From positions 1 to 12,164 of the forward strand of contig SKZG01000525.1 of NCBI GenBank assembly GCA_007127495.1: 12,164 nt of DNA, given 5' to 3'. Of the stretch, positions 5,024-12,027 are shown in pieces (position 1 is the first letter of the stretch; each line of letters opens with the position of its first letter). Under the pieces are notes generated by a model that was not told the DNA's origin, did no database searches, and worked only from the letters and a program-made list of their open reading frames with translations. Both the position numbers and the translations under genes were made by a program. This DNA comes from Planctomycetales bacterium (lineage in GTDB: Bacteria > Planctomycetota > Planctomycetia > Pirellulales > Thermoguttaceae).

Positions 5024-8000
5024 ATGCCCCGCATCACCCGAATTGCCGTGAGCTTCTTCACCGTCACGATGGCGTACTGGGCGTACACGCTCGTGGCCGT
5101 TCCGCTGATCGAGCCGGCGGCTTCGCGGCGTGCCGAGATGGACGCAAACGCCGCCCGCCGACGCGGGGAAGCAGGGCGGCTCGATCAACGGGTTGCTGAC
5201 CTGGCCGAGCTGTTCGCCCCCGATTCCTGGGCGCTGAAGAGCCCCAAAATCCTCGAAAGCGACCAGTTCCGGCTTCTCATGCAGGACTACCGCAACCTGG
5301 GCGACGGCCGTCTGGAGTTGCGCCCCTGCGCCATTATTCTGACCCCCGACGGACCGCCCGAAAGCGAGACGCAGCGCCGACCGCGAGCGCTGGTGCTCGA
5401 AGCGCCCGAGGGTGCGATCTTGCAGTTCGACCGCCCGCTCGACCTACGCCGTGCCGACGTGGGGCAAATCGTCGGAGGGCAGTTGCAGGGACGCATCACC
5501 ATTCGCAGCCAGGGCGACTCGGACCGGGGCGAAGACGACCTGCTCATCGTTACCCGCGACGTCGAAATGACGCCGAACCAGGTCCACACTCCACACCCGG
5601 TCGATTTCCGGCTCGGCCCGCACTATGGCCGAGGCCGCGAGTTGCATATCAAGCTGCTCGAAGGCGCGGCAACCGCCGGCCAACCCACGCCGAATGTTAC
5701 CGGGATCGAGCGGATCGAACTGCGCCACGTGGAGCGTGTCCACTTGCAGTTGGGCCAAATTGCGGCGGACCGGGCACAGCCTTCCAACGGCGCGCCGCAA
5801 ACCGGTGTCTTGGCAGGTGCCGCTGAAGTACCGATCGAAATCACATGCGACGGCCCGTTCCTCTTCGACGTGCCCGGCAAGGTGGCCTCCTTCCAGCAAC
5901 GGGTCCAGGTGCTCCGTGTGAACCCCGAAGGCCAAAACGATTCGCTCCATTGCGATCGACTGGCGGTGTACTTCATCGAACGCGACCCACCCCAAAAAAC
6001 GACCTACCGCGACGGCAGAAGGCTTGTACCCACAAACCAGCGCAACGACGACGCATCTCTGGACCTGGTGCCGCATCGGATCGAAGCCACAGGCGCTCCG
6101 GTGACCGTCTCGGCGCCCAATCAGGGGGTCGAGGCCCAAGGCCGCATGCTGCAATACGATTTGACCAACGGTCAGATCTTCCTCGAGGACGAGCAGGAGG
6201 CGTTCCTGCGCCAGCACGGGAACGAAATCCACGCGCAGCGTCTGGTGTACCAACCCGATCCGTCGGGACAGCTTGCACAGATGGCCGCCGAAGGGCCTGG
6301 CTGGCTGCGGGGCTATATGCCCGACCAGCCCGACGATCCGCTGGAAGTCTCCTGGAAGAACGAGGCCCGCGTGTACCCCGAGGACGGCACGCAGGTGGTC
6401 AAAGTCGATGGCAGCGCTTGGTTGCGGTTCCGGGGGGTGGGACAAATCGAGGCGGAAACGGTCCATTTCCGTCTGGAAGAATTGCCGCCGACCAAGGAAC
6501 AGGCTAGGGAACCGGCCAAGGAACAGGAGCAACCGCGGTGGCGCCCCCGTCGCATGGACGCCTCGGAAAATGTCCGTATTCGGTCGCTCCAATTGGACGG
6601 CTCCGTGGACGAGTTGACCATGGTGTTCGGCGAGCTACCGCCCGGAACGCGTCCGAGCTGGCAGCCGGGCAGCCGTGCCTCCGAGCCGCCCCGGCGTATC
6701 CGGAGCGACAGCGGCCGGCTGGTGGAGTTCGCGCCGGTCGTGTTCCGGGAGCCGGACGGCTCCGCCCAGCGCGAGGAGGCCGCCGGTTCCACAGAAGCGA
6801 ATGCTCCAAGCGAACCTCGCGGGCCGGCACAGCGCTTCGAGGTGACCGGCGAGACGCTGCACGCTCGCATCCTGTTGGGTGAGGAGGCCGCTCAGGTGGC
6901 CGAGGTGAGCGTCGAGGGCAATGCGCGTTTCGCCGAAACACAAACCCCCTCGCCCGACGAGCGGCCCGTCATCGTTCAGGGCGACCGCATTCACGTGCTC
7001 GATGCCGAAACACCACGCGCCGCGGTCACGATTTCAGGCAAGCCGGGCCGGTTTGAGGGCCGGGGAATGGCCATTGAAGCCAATGACATCCACCTGAATC
7101 GTGGTACGAATCGCCTGTTGATCGACGGGGCGGGTACGATGTCGCTTCCGTTGGACCGCGACCTCGACGGTCGCCCTCTGGCAACGCCTACCCGCCTGGC
7201 GATCGACTGGCGCAACCGCATGGACTTCGACGGCCGAACGGCGCGTTTCGAGGAGTCGGTGACCGCTCGCACCCCGCAGCAGACGTTGAAAACCGAAGTG
7301 CTCCAGGTCCAGTTCCAGAACCCGATCCGCCTGGGCGAAGCCGACCTGGGCGCTCCACCCGAGGTCGCGCAAATTGTTTGCCGCGGCGGCGCGCTGATGG
7401 AAAGCCGCGTTGCAGACGGGCAACAGCCCCTTGCCCACGAACAAATCCAGGCCGGCGACCTTTCGGTGAACCTCCTCAGCGGCCATCTTGCCGCTCGCGG
7501 CCCGGGATGGCTGATGAGCGTGCGGCCGGCCGGCGAAGGCGGGCCGTTGACCGGCCCGGGTGCCATGCCCCTGCCAACGCCCGCGCCGGCCGGCGACGAA
7601 GCGGCACTGCGCCAGCTTTACGTCCGATTCCGGGGCGGCATCACGGGAAACATGCATCGCCGTGAATTGACGTTCCACGACGACGTGCGCACCATCTATA
7701 CACCGGTCGACTCCTGGCAGCCGGCCATTCCCCGCGACGATCCGAATTCGCTCGGCCCGGGCGGGATTGTCGTTACCTGCAACCGCCTCTCGTTACGTCA
7801 AATACGCACCCCGGACGGTTCCCGGCAAACGGCTGAATTCGAAGCGGCCGGGAATACGATTGTCGAATCGGCCGGCTACACGGCCCGCGCCGTTCGCATG
7901 ACGTACTCCGAGGCCAGCGACTTGCTGATGCTCGAAGGCGACGGGCGAAGCGACGCCCAACTGTTTCGGCAGCAGCAAATCGGCGGCCCCACGGCCAAGG

Positions 8001-8083
8001 CCGCGGCGCAACGCATCCTCTTTTGGCCTAGCACGAATCGACTCAAGGTCGATGGCGCACGCTCCCTGGAACTCAGCCAGTAG
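5024..8083 (+). CDS. Giant membrane-anchored LptC/LptA (OstA-like) repeat protein
   Basis: A 1019-residue protein starting 37 bp after kdsC. One N-terminal hydrophobic segment (about 7-30, IAVSFFTVTMAYWAYTLVAV) with no lipobox would anchor it in the inner membrane, as in LptC. The rest should be periplasmic and reads as repeated beta-strand modules of the OstA/LptA type, recognisable near 268-320 (ITCDGPFLFDVPGKVASFQQ), 351-415 (VEAQGRMLQYDLTNGQIFLE), 620-710 (GRGMAIEANDIHLNRGTNRL), 730-770 and 865-1010. A Glu/Gln/Pro linker lies near 488-510. LptC and LptA are each about 185-190 residues in E. coli and form the beta-jellyroll bridge that carries LPS to the outer membrane. Here one chain of five times that length could build much of the bridge (inference). 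No lptB ATPase gene follows. A GGAAGG lies about 14 nt before the ATG, rather far. Confidence 0.8.
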   Translation: MPRITRIAVSFFTVTMAYWAYTLVAVPLIEPAASRRAEMDANAARRRGEAGRLDQRVADLAELFAPDSWALKSPKILESDQFRLLMQDYRNLGDGRLELRPCAIILTPDGPPESETQRRPRALVLEAPEGAILQFDRPLDLRRADVGQIVGGQLQGRITIRSQGDSDRGEDDLLIVTRDVEMTPNQVHTPHPVDFRLGPHYGRGRELHIKLLEGAATAGQPTPNVTGIERIELRHVERVHLQLGQIAADRAQPSNGAPQTGVLAGAAEVPIEITCDGPFLFDVPGKVASFQQRVQVLRVNPEGQNDSLHCDRLAVYFIERDPPQKTTYRDGRRLVPTNQRNDDASLDLVPHRIEATGAPVTVSAPNQGVEAQGRMLQYDLTNGQIFLEDEQEAFLRQHGNEIHAQRLVYQPDPSGQLAQMAAEGPGWLRGYMPDQPDDPLEVSWKNEARVYPEDGTQVVKVDGSAWLRFRGVGQIEAETVHFRLEELPPTKEQAREPAKEQEQPRWRPRRMDASENVRIRSLQLDGSVDELTMVFGELPPGTRPSWQPGSRASEPPRRIRSDSGRLVEFAPVVFREPDGSAQREEAAGSTEANAPSEPRGPAQRFEVTGETLHARILLGEEAAQVAEVSVEGNARFAETQTPSPDERPVIVQGDRIHVLDAETPRAAVTISGKPGRFEGRGMAIEANDIHLNRGTNRLLIDGAGTMSLPLDRDLDGRPLATPTRLAIDWRNRMDFDGRTARFEESVTARTPQQTLKTEVLQVQFQNPIRLGEADLGAPPEVAQIVCRGGALMESRVADGQQPLAHEQIQAGDLSVNLLSGHLAARGPGWLMSVRPAGEGGPLTGPGAMPLPTPAPAGDEAALRQLYVRFRGGITGNMHRRELTFHDDVRTIYTPVDSWQPAIPRDDPNSLGPGGIVVTCNRLSLRQIRTPDGSRQTAEFEAAGNTIVESAGYTARAVRMTYSEASDLLMLEGDGRSDAQLFRQQQIGGPTAKAAAQRILFWPSTNRLKVDGARSLELSQ

Positions 8084-8086
8084 CAT

Positions 8087-8120
8087 CGCCGCGAAAACGC
8101 GACGACTCGTTTCGCCGGCG
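8087..8120 (+). terminator. Stem-loop after the LptC/LptA-like gene
   Basis: CGCC-GCGAAA (8087-8096) pairs with TTTCGC-c-GGCG (8110-8120) with single-base bulges, beginning 4 nt after the stop codon. No U-tract follows, so it may protect the transcript end or assist termination rather than terminate alone. Confidence 0.38.
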
Positions 8121-8262
8121 TAACCGTTCACGCGTCGCCGGGGGCAGTTTTCCGGGGTACATGCGAAAGGGACAGTCCCATTTGCGCGGCTGCGACGGTG
8201 GCTCACTGCGCCCAACGCTCTGTGTACCGCGAAAACCGGGACAGCCCCCCCGTGAACGGTTA
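8121..8262. mobile_element. 142-bp MITE/REP-like element with 12-bp terminal inverted repeats
   Basis: TAACCGTTCACG (8121-8132) and CGTGAACGGTTA (8251-8262) are exact inverted repeats. Further inward, AGTTTTCCGGGGTACA and TGTACCGCGAAAACC are an imperfect inverted pair, and a GGGACAGTCCC palindrome lies at 8169-8179. No reading frame for a transposase lies inside. The CCGTTCAC end motif recurs at 2261-2268 and 2331-2338, and an older internal copy lies at 3151-3242. This style resembles non-autonomous REP elements mobilised by REP-associated tyrosine transposases (RAYT); that link is inference. Confidence 0.62.
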
Positions 8263-8282
8263 ACATCCGGCAAGCCGACAAT

Positions 8283-8570
8283 TCAGAAGCCGATCCCAAT
8301 CGAGATGCCCGAACCTCGATAATAGAACCCGCTGGCCGGCGGGTAATAGTACGGACGCGGATACACCGGCGCAGGTACTACCCAGGGGTACACCGGATAC
8401 GCCCGCACCACGGGCGGACGGTAGGGTCTCGGCCCGTAGTACCGTGGGGGCGCGTAACGGTAACTCCGGTGCGGACCGCCGCGATACGAACGCGGATGAC
8501 TGGCCTGCGCCGGACCGGCGCAGAGGACCAAGGCACCAACTACCGCGAGTGCAAGTGCGATACGTCTCAT
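8283..8570 (-). CDS. Small exported Tyr/Pro/Arg-rich protein
   Basis: A 95-residue protein with a clear Sec signal peptide (MRRIALALAVVGALVLCAGP, then AQA with likely cleavage before Ser24). The mature part is extremely rich in Tyr, Pro and Arg (SYRYAPPRYYGPRPY, VYPRPYYYPP) and ends in alternating ISIGIGF with a terminal Phe, like the last strand of outer-membrane beta proteins. Similar low-complexity exported proteins are common in planctomycetes, but I know of no assigned function; a cell-wall or surface role is a guess. The ATG at 8570 is chosen for the signal peptide and for GGAGAC 5 nt before it. A longer frame back to 8630 would run into the promoter. Expressed alone, with a sigma-54-like promoter about 55 bp upstream. 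Confidence 0.85.
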   Translation of the reverse strand: MRRIALALAVVGALVLCAGPAQASHPRSYRGGPHRSYRYAPPRYYGPRPYRPPVVRAYPVYPWVVPAPVYPRPYYYPPASGFYYRGSGISIGIGF

Positions 8571-8625
8571 AGCTTGTCTCCTTGATTGGACGGGGTGTGG
8601 GGGTCGTTTCGCGTGGCGACCAATA

Positions 8626-8642
8626 AGCATTCAGCGTGCCAA
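8626..8642 (-). promoter_or_regulatory. Sigma-54 (RpoN) type promoter for the Tyr-rich exported protein
   Basis: On the minus strand TTGGCACG (8642-8635), four bases, then ATGCT (8630-8626) keeps the invariant GG and GC with the exact 10-base spacing; only the first T of TTGCT differs. The -24 half is identical to that of the hsp20 site at 1643. Start of transcription near 8615 gives a 45-nt leader. Confidence 0.6.
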
Positions 8643-8693
8643 AACTTCTCCGTCCGTGCGCAAGTGTCGAATCAAACAGCACTTAAGGAACAA

Positions 8694-8721
8694 CGAGCCC
8701 GTTTCTTCCGAGGCGGGCTCG
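8694..8721. repeat. Hairpin in the divergent intergenic region
   Basis: CGAGCCCG (8694-8701) pairs perfectly with CGGGCTCG (8714-8721) around a 12-nt loop. It has the look of a terminator stem but lacks a U-run and no gene ends here. It lies in the 378-bp gap 8571-8948 between two divergent genes; apart from this and the sigma-54-like site I see no other feature and no clear promoter for the plus-strand gene. Confidence 0.45.
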
Positions 8722-8948
8722 GCCGCGCGCCATCACAACGACTACAACAGCGAAGCGTGACGCGACAGGGCCGTCTCCCAACAAAGCGAAGCAGAATCTA
8801 AAGTACCGGGGCAATTATTCCGATCATGTTGACGGCGTGGATTGGGGAAAGTTTGCGGGCATCTCCCCGCGAGCTTCCCAAACCCCAGGCCCCCGACCTG
8901 CCAGTACCCCTACTTTACCGAAACTCCCGAGCCCAAAGGCCTTGGAAC

Positions 8949-10007
8949 ATGCGTTTACAACAGAACTTCGGTCGGTCCTGCCGTATTGCTGTCCTGCTGT
9001 TGCTGGCGCTGGCGGGCTGCCGATCGCTCGACTTCTACGATCCCTCGGCCGAAGCCCCGGTCCCGGAACCGCTCATTCCGCCTCGCGAAAAGAACATGGT
9101 CTCGCTGCCGGCCTATCGGGTCGAGCCGCCCGACCTGCTGCAAATCGAGGTGCTCAAACTGGTCCCGAAGCCGCCCTATCGTGCGGCAATCTACGATGTG
9201 CTGCAAATCCAAGTGATCGGCACGTTGATCGAGCATCCGATTGACGGGTTCTTCTTGGTCGAGGCCGAGGGCACAATCAGCCTCGGCGCGGCGTACGGCA
9301 AGGTGCGCGTCGCCGGCATGACCATCGAGCAGATCACCGGAGCCATTACCGACCACCTGGCGCACATCCTCCGCCGCCCCGAGGTTTCCGTGCAACTCGC
9401 CCGCGCCACGGGCATGCAGCCCATTTCGGGCGTCTACCTGGTGGCGCCGGACGGCTCGGTCAATTTACGCCAGTACGGCGTCGTCCACGTGGCCGGCCGC
9501 ACGGTGGCCGAAATTCACGAAATCTTGACCAGGCACCTGGCCCAGTTCCTCGACTCGCCCGACGTGGCGGTCGACGTGGCCGCGTACAACAGCAAGGTGT
9601 ATTACCTGGTAACGCAGGGCGCCGGCATGGGCGACAACGTGGTCCGACTGCCCATCACCGGCAACGACACCGTACTGGATGCCATCAGCCAGATCGGAGG
9701 CATTTCGCAGGTGTCGAGCAAGAAGATATGGGTTGCCCGCCCGGCGCCGGGCAGCGCCGGCTGCGAGCAGATCCTGCCGGTCGAGTGGGACGCGATCGTC
9801 CAGGGCGGCGCCACGGCGACGAACTACCAACTCCTGCCGGGCGACCGCATCTTCATTGCCGAGGACAGCGCCATCGCCCTGACGAATTGGATCGGCAACG
9901 TCACCGGCCCGCTGCAACGACTGGCAGGCGTTGCGTCCCTGACCACCTCGACCGTCCGAGGATTCCAGACCCTGGGTCGGAACTTCCAGCGCTCCCGCCG
10001 CTTCTAG
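8949..10007 (+). CDS. Polysaccharide export lipoprotein, Wza family (poly_export/SLBB)
   Basis: A 352-residue outer-membrane lipoprotein expected to form the channel for polysaccharide export. The signal peptide ends in a lipobox LAGC with Cys24. The poly_export domain follows (about 50-150) with the motif RVEPPDLLQIEVL and a second, similar IYDVLQIQVIG, then EGTISLGAAYGKVRVAGMTI. SLBB-like modules follow (VYLVAPDGSVNLRQYGVVHV and VYYLVTQGAGMGDNVVRLPI, ending LLPGDRIFIAED). The last 50 residues (NWIGNVTGPLQRLAG onward) are amphipathic, where Wza has its C-terminal membrane helix. Start at ATG 8949 is set by the lipoprotein signal (AAAGG 9 nt upstream); an open in-frame stretch from 8826 would add 41 residues ahead of the signal and is rejected. 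No Wzc or glycosyltransferase lies in the window. Confidence 0.9.
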   Translation: MRLQQNFGRSCRIAVLLLLALAGCRSLDFYDPSAEAPVPEPLIPPREKNMVSLPAYRVEPPDLLQIEVLKLVPKPPYRAAIYDVLQIQVIGTLIEHPIDGFFLVEAEGTISLGAAYGKVRVAGMTIEQITGAITDHLAHILRRPEVSVQLARATGMQPISGVYLVAPDGSVNLRQYGVVHVAGRTVAEIHEILTRHLAQFLDSPDVAVDVAAYNSKVYYLVTQGAGMGDNVVRLPITGNDTVLDAISQIGGISQVSSKKIWVARPAPGSAGCEQILPVEWDAIVQGGATATNYQLLPGDRIFIAEDSAIALTNWIGNVTGPLQRLAGVASLTTSTVRGFQTLGRNFQRSRRF

Positions 10008-10056
10008 CCGGCTGGCAAACCCACGCGGATCCATCATAACAGACTTGGAGAACTCC

Positions 10057-11127
10057 ATGAACCGCCGAGTGCAAATAGGTTGCCTGATCGCAGTGGCCCT
10101 TTGGGCTTGCGCGTTGCCTAGCGTCGGCAGGGCCGGCGGCGCGCCGCATCGGTCGCCGTGCGGCCACCACGGGCATTGCATGTGCGTTCCCAACGTGCGC
10201 AACTACGGTTATTACCCAACGCAATGGCGCCGTTGGCCCACCGAACTGCGGCAGGATGAGCATTTCTTCGAGAGCCTCGGTCGCGAGCGACTTCCAACGC
10301 CGCCGGGCGAGCCCACCGAGCCGCTGCCGATCGAGCGGCTCCCGGCGCGTCCGCTCCCCGGCGCGGAAGAGCTTCCGGTGCCTGAAGGCATCCTGCCCTC
10401 GGATGGGCCTTTTCAGCCCGAGGTGCCCATCCTACCCGAAGAACCGGCGCTTCCCGGCGGTATCCCGCCATTCATGCCGGGCCGGATCCCCGGCTTGCCG
10501 CAGCGCGGCGGCATTCCCGGCTTGCCGCAGGAGAACGGCATTCCCACCCTGCCGCAACGCGGGGCGATTCCCGGCTTGCCGCAGGAGAACGGCATTCCCA
10601 CCCTGCCGCAACGCGAGGCGATTCCCGGCTTGCCGCAGCCCGAAAATCTTCCCGAATCGCTCTTCGAGCCGGAAAGTCCCACTCCGTTGGAAATCCCCGC
10701 TGAGACGCCCCTTCCGGAACCGCCGCAGGGTTCACTCCAGCGGCGCCAGGATGATTCGCCCATGGGACCGAATCCCCTTGTGACCTACAATAAGCCCGAT
10801 CTCCCCTTGGCGTTCGACGGCTTCTGCCCGGTGACGCTGAGCACCCTGGAGCAGTGGCGGCAGGGCCGGCCCGAGTACACGGCGGTGTATCAGGACCGGG
10901 TATTCCACATGGCAGGTCCCGACGAACGGGAACAGTTCCTTGCCAGTCCGCATCGGTTTGCACCGATGTTTGGCGGCATCGATCCCGTGCTGGTCGTGGA
11001 CGAGCAACGGTGGACGCCCGGCTCCATCCAGTACAGCGTCACGTACAAGGGGCGCATCTTCATGCTCTCCAGCAGCGCGAATGTCGAGCGGTTCCACGAA
11101 AACCCATCACGGTATGCGTTTGAGTGA
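10057..11127 (+). CDS. Exported protein with proline-rich 9-residue repeats and two YHS-like modules
   Basis: A 356-residue protein, 49 bp after the Wza-like gene and probably cotranscribed. A signal peptide (about 1-26, IGCLIAVALWACALPSVGRA) is followed by a His/Cys cluster (His31 to Cys43, PCGHHGHCMC) that could bind metal. Residues 55-240 are Pro/Glu-rich and include six 9-residue repeats. The C-terminal part has two YHS-like units: LAFDGFCPVTLSTLEQW...EYTAVYQDRVFHMAG...FLASPHRFAP (from 249, with the family Cys at 257), and GGIDPVLVVDEQRWTPGS...YKGRIFMLSSSANVERF (from 307), where Asp309 stands in the Cys place. YHS modules are found in metal- or copper-related proteins; the role here is unknown. 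ATG 10057 has GGAG 6 nt upstream. It ends 4 bp before the end of the opposing folP. Confidence 0.8.
   Translation: MNRRVQIGCLIAVALWACALPSVGRAGGAPHRSPCGHHGHCMCVPNVRNYGYYPTQWRRWPTELRQDEHFFESLGRERLPTPPGEPTEPLPIERLPARPLPGAEELPVPEGILPSDGPFQPEVPILPEEPALPGGIPPFMPGRIPGLPQRGGIPGLPQENGIPTLPQRGAIPGLPQENGIPTLPQREAIPGLPQPENLPESLFEPESPTPLEIPAETPLPEPPQGSLQRRQDDSPMGPNPLVTYNKPDLPLAFDGFCPVTLSTLEQWRQGRPEYTAVYQDRVFHMAGPDEREQFLASPHRFAPMFGGIDPVLVVDEQRWTPGSIQYSVTYKGRIFMLSSSANVERFHENPSRYAFE
10486..10647 (+). repeat. In-gene 27-bp tandem repeats (six units)
   Basis: Six units code for IPGLPQRGG, IPGLPQENG, IPTLPQRGA, IPGLPQENG, IPTLPQREA and IPGLPQPEN. The two-unit blocks 10513-10566 and 10567-10620 (54 bp each) differ at one base only, which points to a recent duplication; the array is likely to vary in length between strains. 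Confidence 0.9.
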
Positions 11128-11131
11128 CGCG

Positions 11132-12025
11132 CTATTGGGGGCCGTCGGCAAGGCCGCCGCAGGCGTCGAACAGGCGGATCGCCTGATGCACGGCGCCCAC
11201 ATCGTGGACACGGAGCACCTGCACCCCCTGCCGCGCCAGCGCCAGTGCGGAACCGATCGTGCCGGCCGTCCGATCCACGGTGTCGTCGCCCAGCACGGCG
11301 CCGATGAATCGCTTGCGGCTATGGCCCACGAGCACCGCGCACCCCAGCCGGCCGAGTTGGGCCGCGTTGCGCAACAGGTCGAGGTTGTGCCGGAGCGTCT
11401 TTCCGAATCCGATCCCCGGATCCACGGCAATCCGTGTCCGGCCGATTCCCGCCTCCTCGAGGGCGTCGCGGCGTTCCCGCAGGAAATCGCCCACCTCGCC
11501 GACCACGTCCCGGTACGTGGGATCGCGTTGCATGGTGGCCGGAACGCCTTGCATGTGCATCAGGCACACGCCGCACCCGGTTTCCGCCAGCAGGGGAATC
11601 ATTTCCGGGTCGGCCCGGCACGCGCTGACGTCGTTCACCGCTTCCGCTCCGGCGGCAAGCGCCTCCCGCGCGACCGACGCCTTCGACGTATCGATGGAAA
11701 TGGGCACCGTGGTTCGCTCGCGCAACGCCTGGACGACAGGCAAAACGCGCCGCAGCTCCTCGCGGGCGTCGACCCCGTTTGCCCCCGGCCGGGTGCTCTC
11801 GCCGCCGATATCGAGCAGGTCGGCGCCTTCCTCGACCAGACGCAGCCCCCGCTCGACCGCGGCCTGGGGCTCGAACGTGCTGCCGCCGTCGGAAAAACTG
11901 TCGGGCGTCACGTTGATAATGCCCATCAACCGCGGCAGGCGGCCGAAGAAAACCGTTTGCGTGCGCAGTTTCCAACATTCCGTGCGAGCAATCATCGTGA
12001 CGATGCCGTGTTCCGGTGGATTCAT
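11132..12025 (-). CDS. folP: Dihydropteroate synthase, FolP
   Basis: Joins 4-aminobenzoate to dihydropterin pyrophosphate to make dihydropteroate in folate synthesis; it is the sulfonamide target. The 297-residue protein carries all family motifs in order: MGIINVTPDSFSDGG (34-48), LLDIGGESTRPGA (70-82), ISIDTSKASVAREAL, NDVSACRADPEM, CLMHMQGVPATMQRDPTY, VDPGIGFGKTLRHN, LVGHSRKRFIG and RVHDVGAV near the end. It looks intact and functional. The ATG at 12025 has no Shine-Dalgarno and lies 2 nt from a tandem repeat array, so the repeats have replaced the normal upstream region; an in-frame ATG at 11995 (MIARTECWKLR) would give a start closer to other DHPS proteins. Convergent with the YHS-like gene with 4 bp between stop codons, so there is no room for a separate terminator. 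Confidence 0.96.
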   Translation of the reverse strand: MNPPEHGIVTMIARTECWKLRTQTVFFGRLPRLMGIINVTPDSFSDGGSTFEPQAAVERGLRLVEEGADLLDIGGESTRPGANGVDAREELRRVLPVVQALRERTTVPISIDTSKASVAREALAAGAEAVNDVSACRADPEMIPLLAETGCGVCLMHMQGVPATMQRDPTYRDVVGEVGDFLRERRDALEEAGIGRTRIAVDPGIGFGKTLRHNLDLLRNAAQLGRLGCAVLVGHSRKRFIGAVLGDDTVDRTAGTIGSALALARQGVQVLRVHDVGAVHQAIRLFDACGGLADGPQ

Positions 12026-12027
12026 TT

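Noticed and set aside
5444..6592. Long open frame (382 codons) on the minus strand inside the LptC/LptA-like gene
   Set aside because: It is antisense to a well-supported gene and its composition (Leu/Arg/His/Val-rich, no motif) is that of a high-GC shadow frame.
8826..8948. 41-residue extension ahead of the Wza-like lipoprotein
   Set aside because: It would bury the lipoprotein signal peptide, which must be N-terminal.
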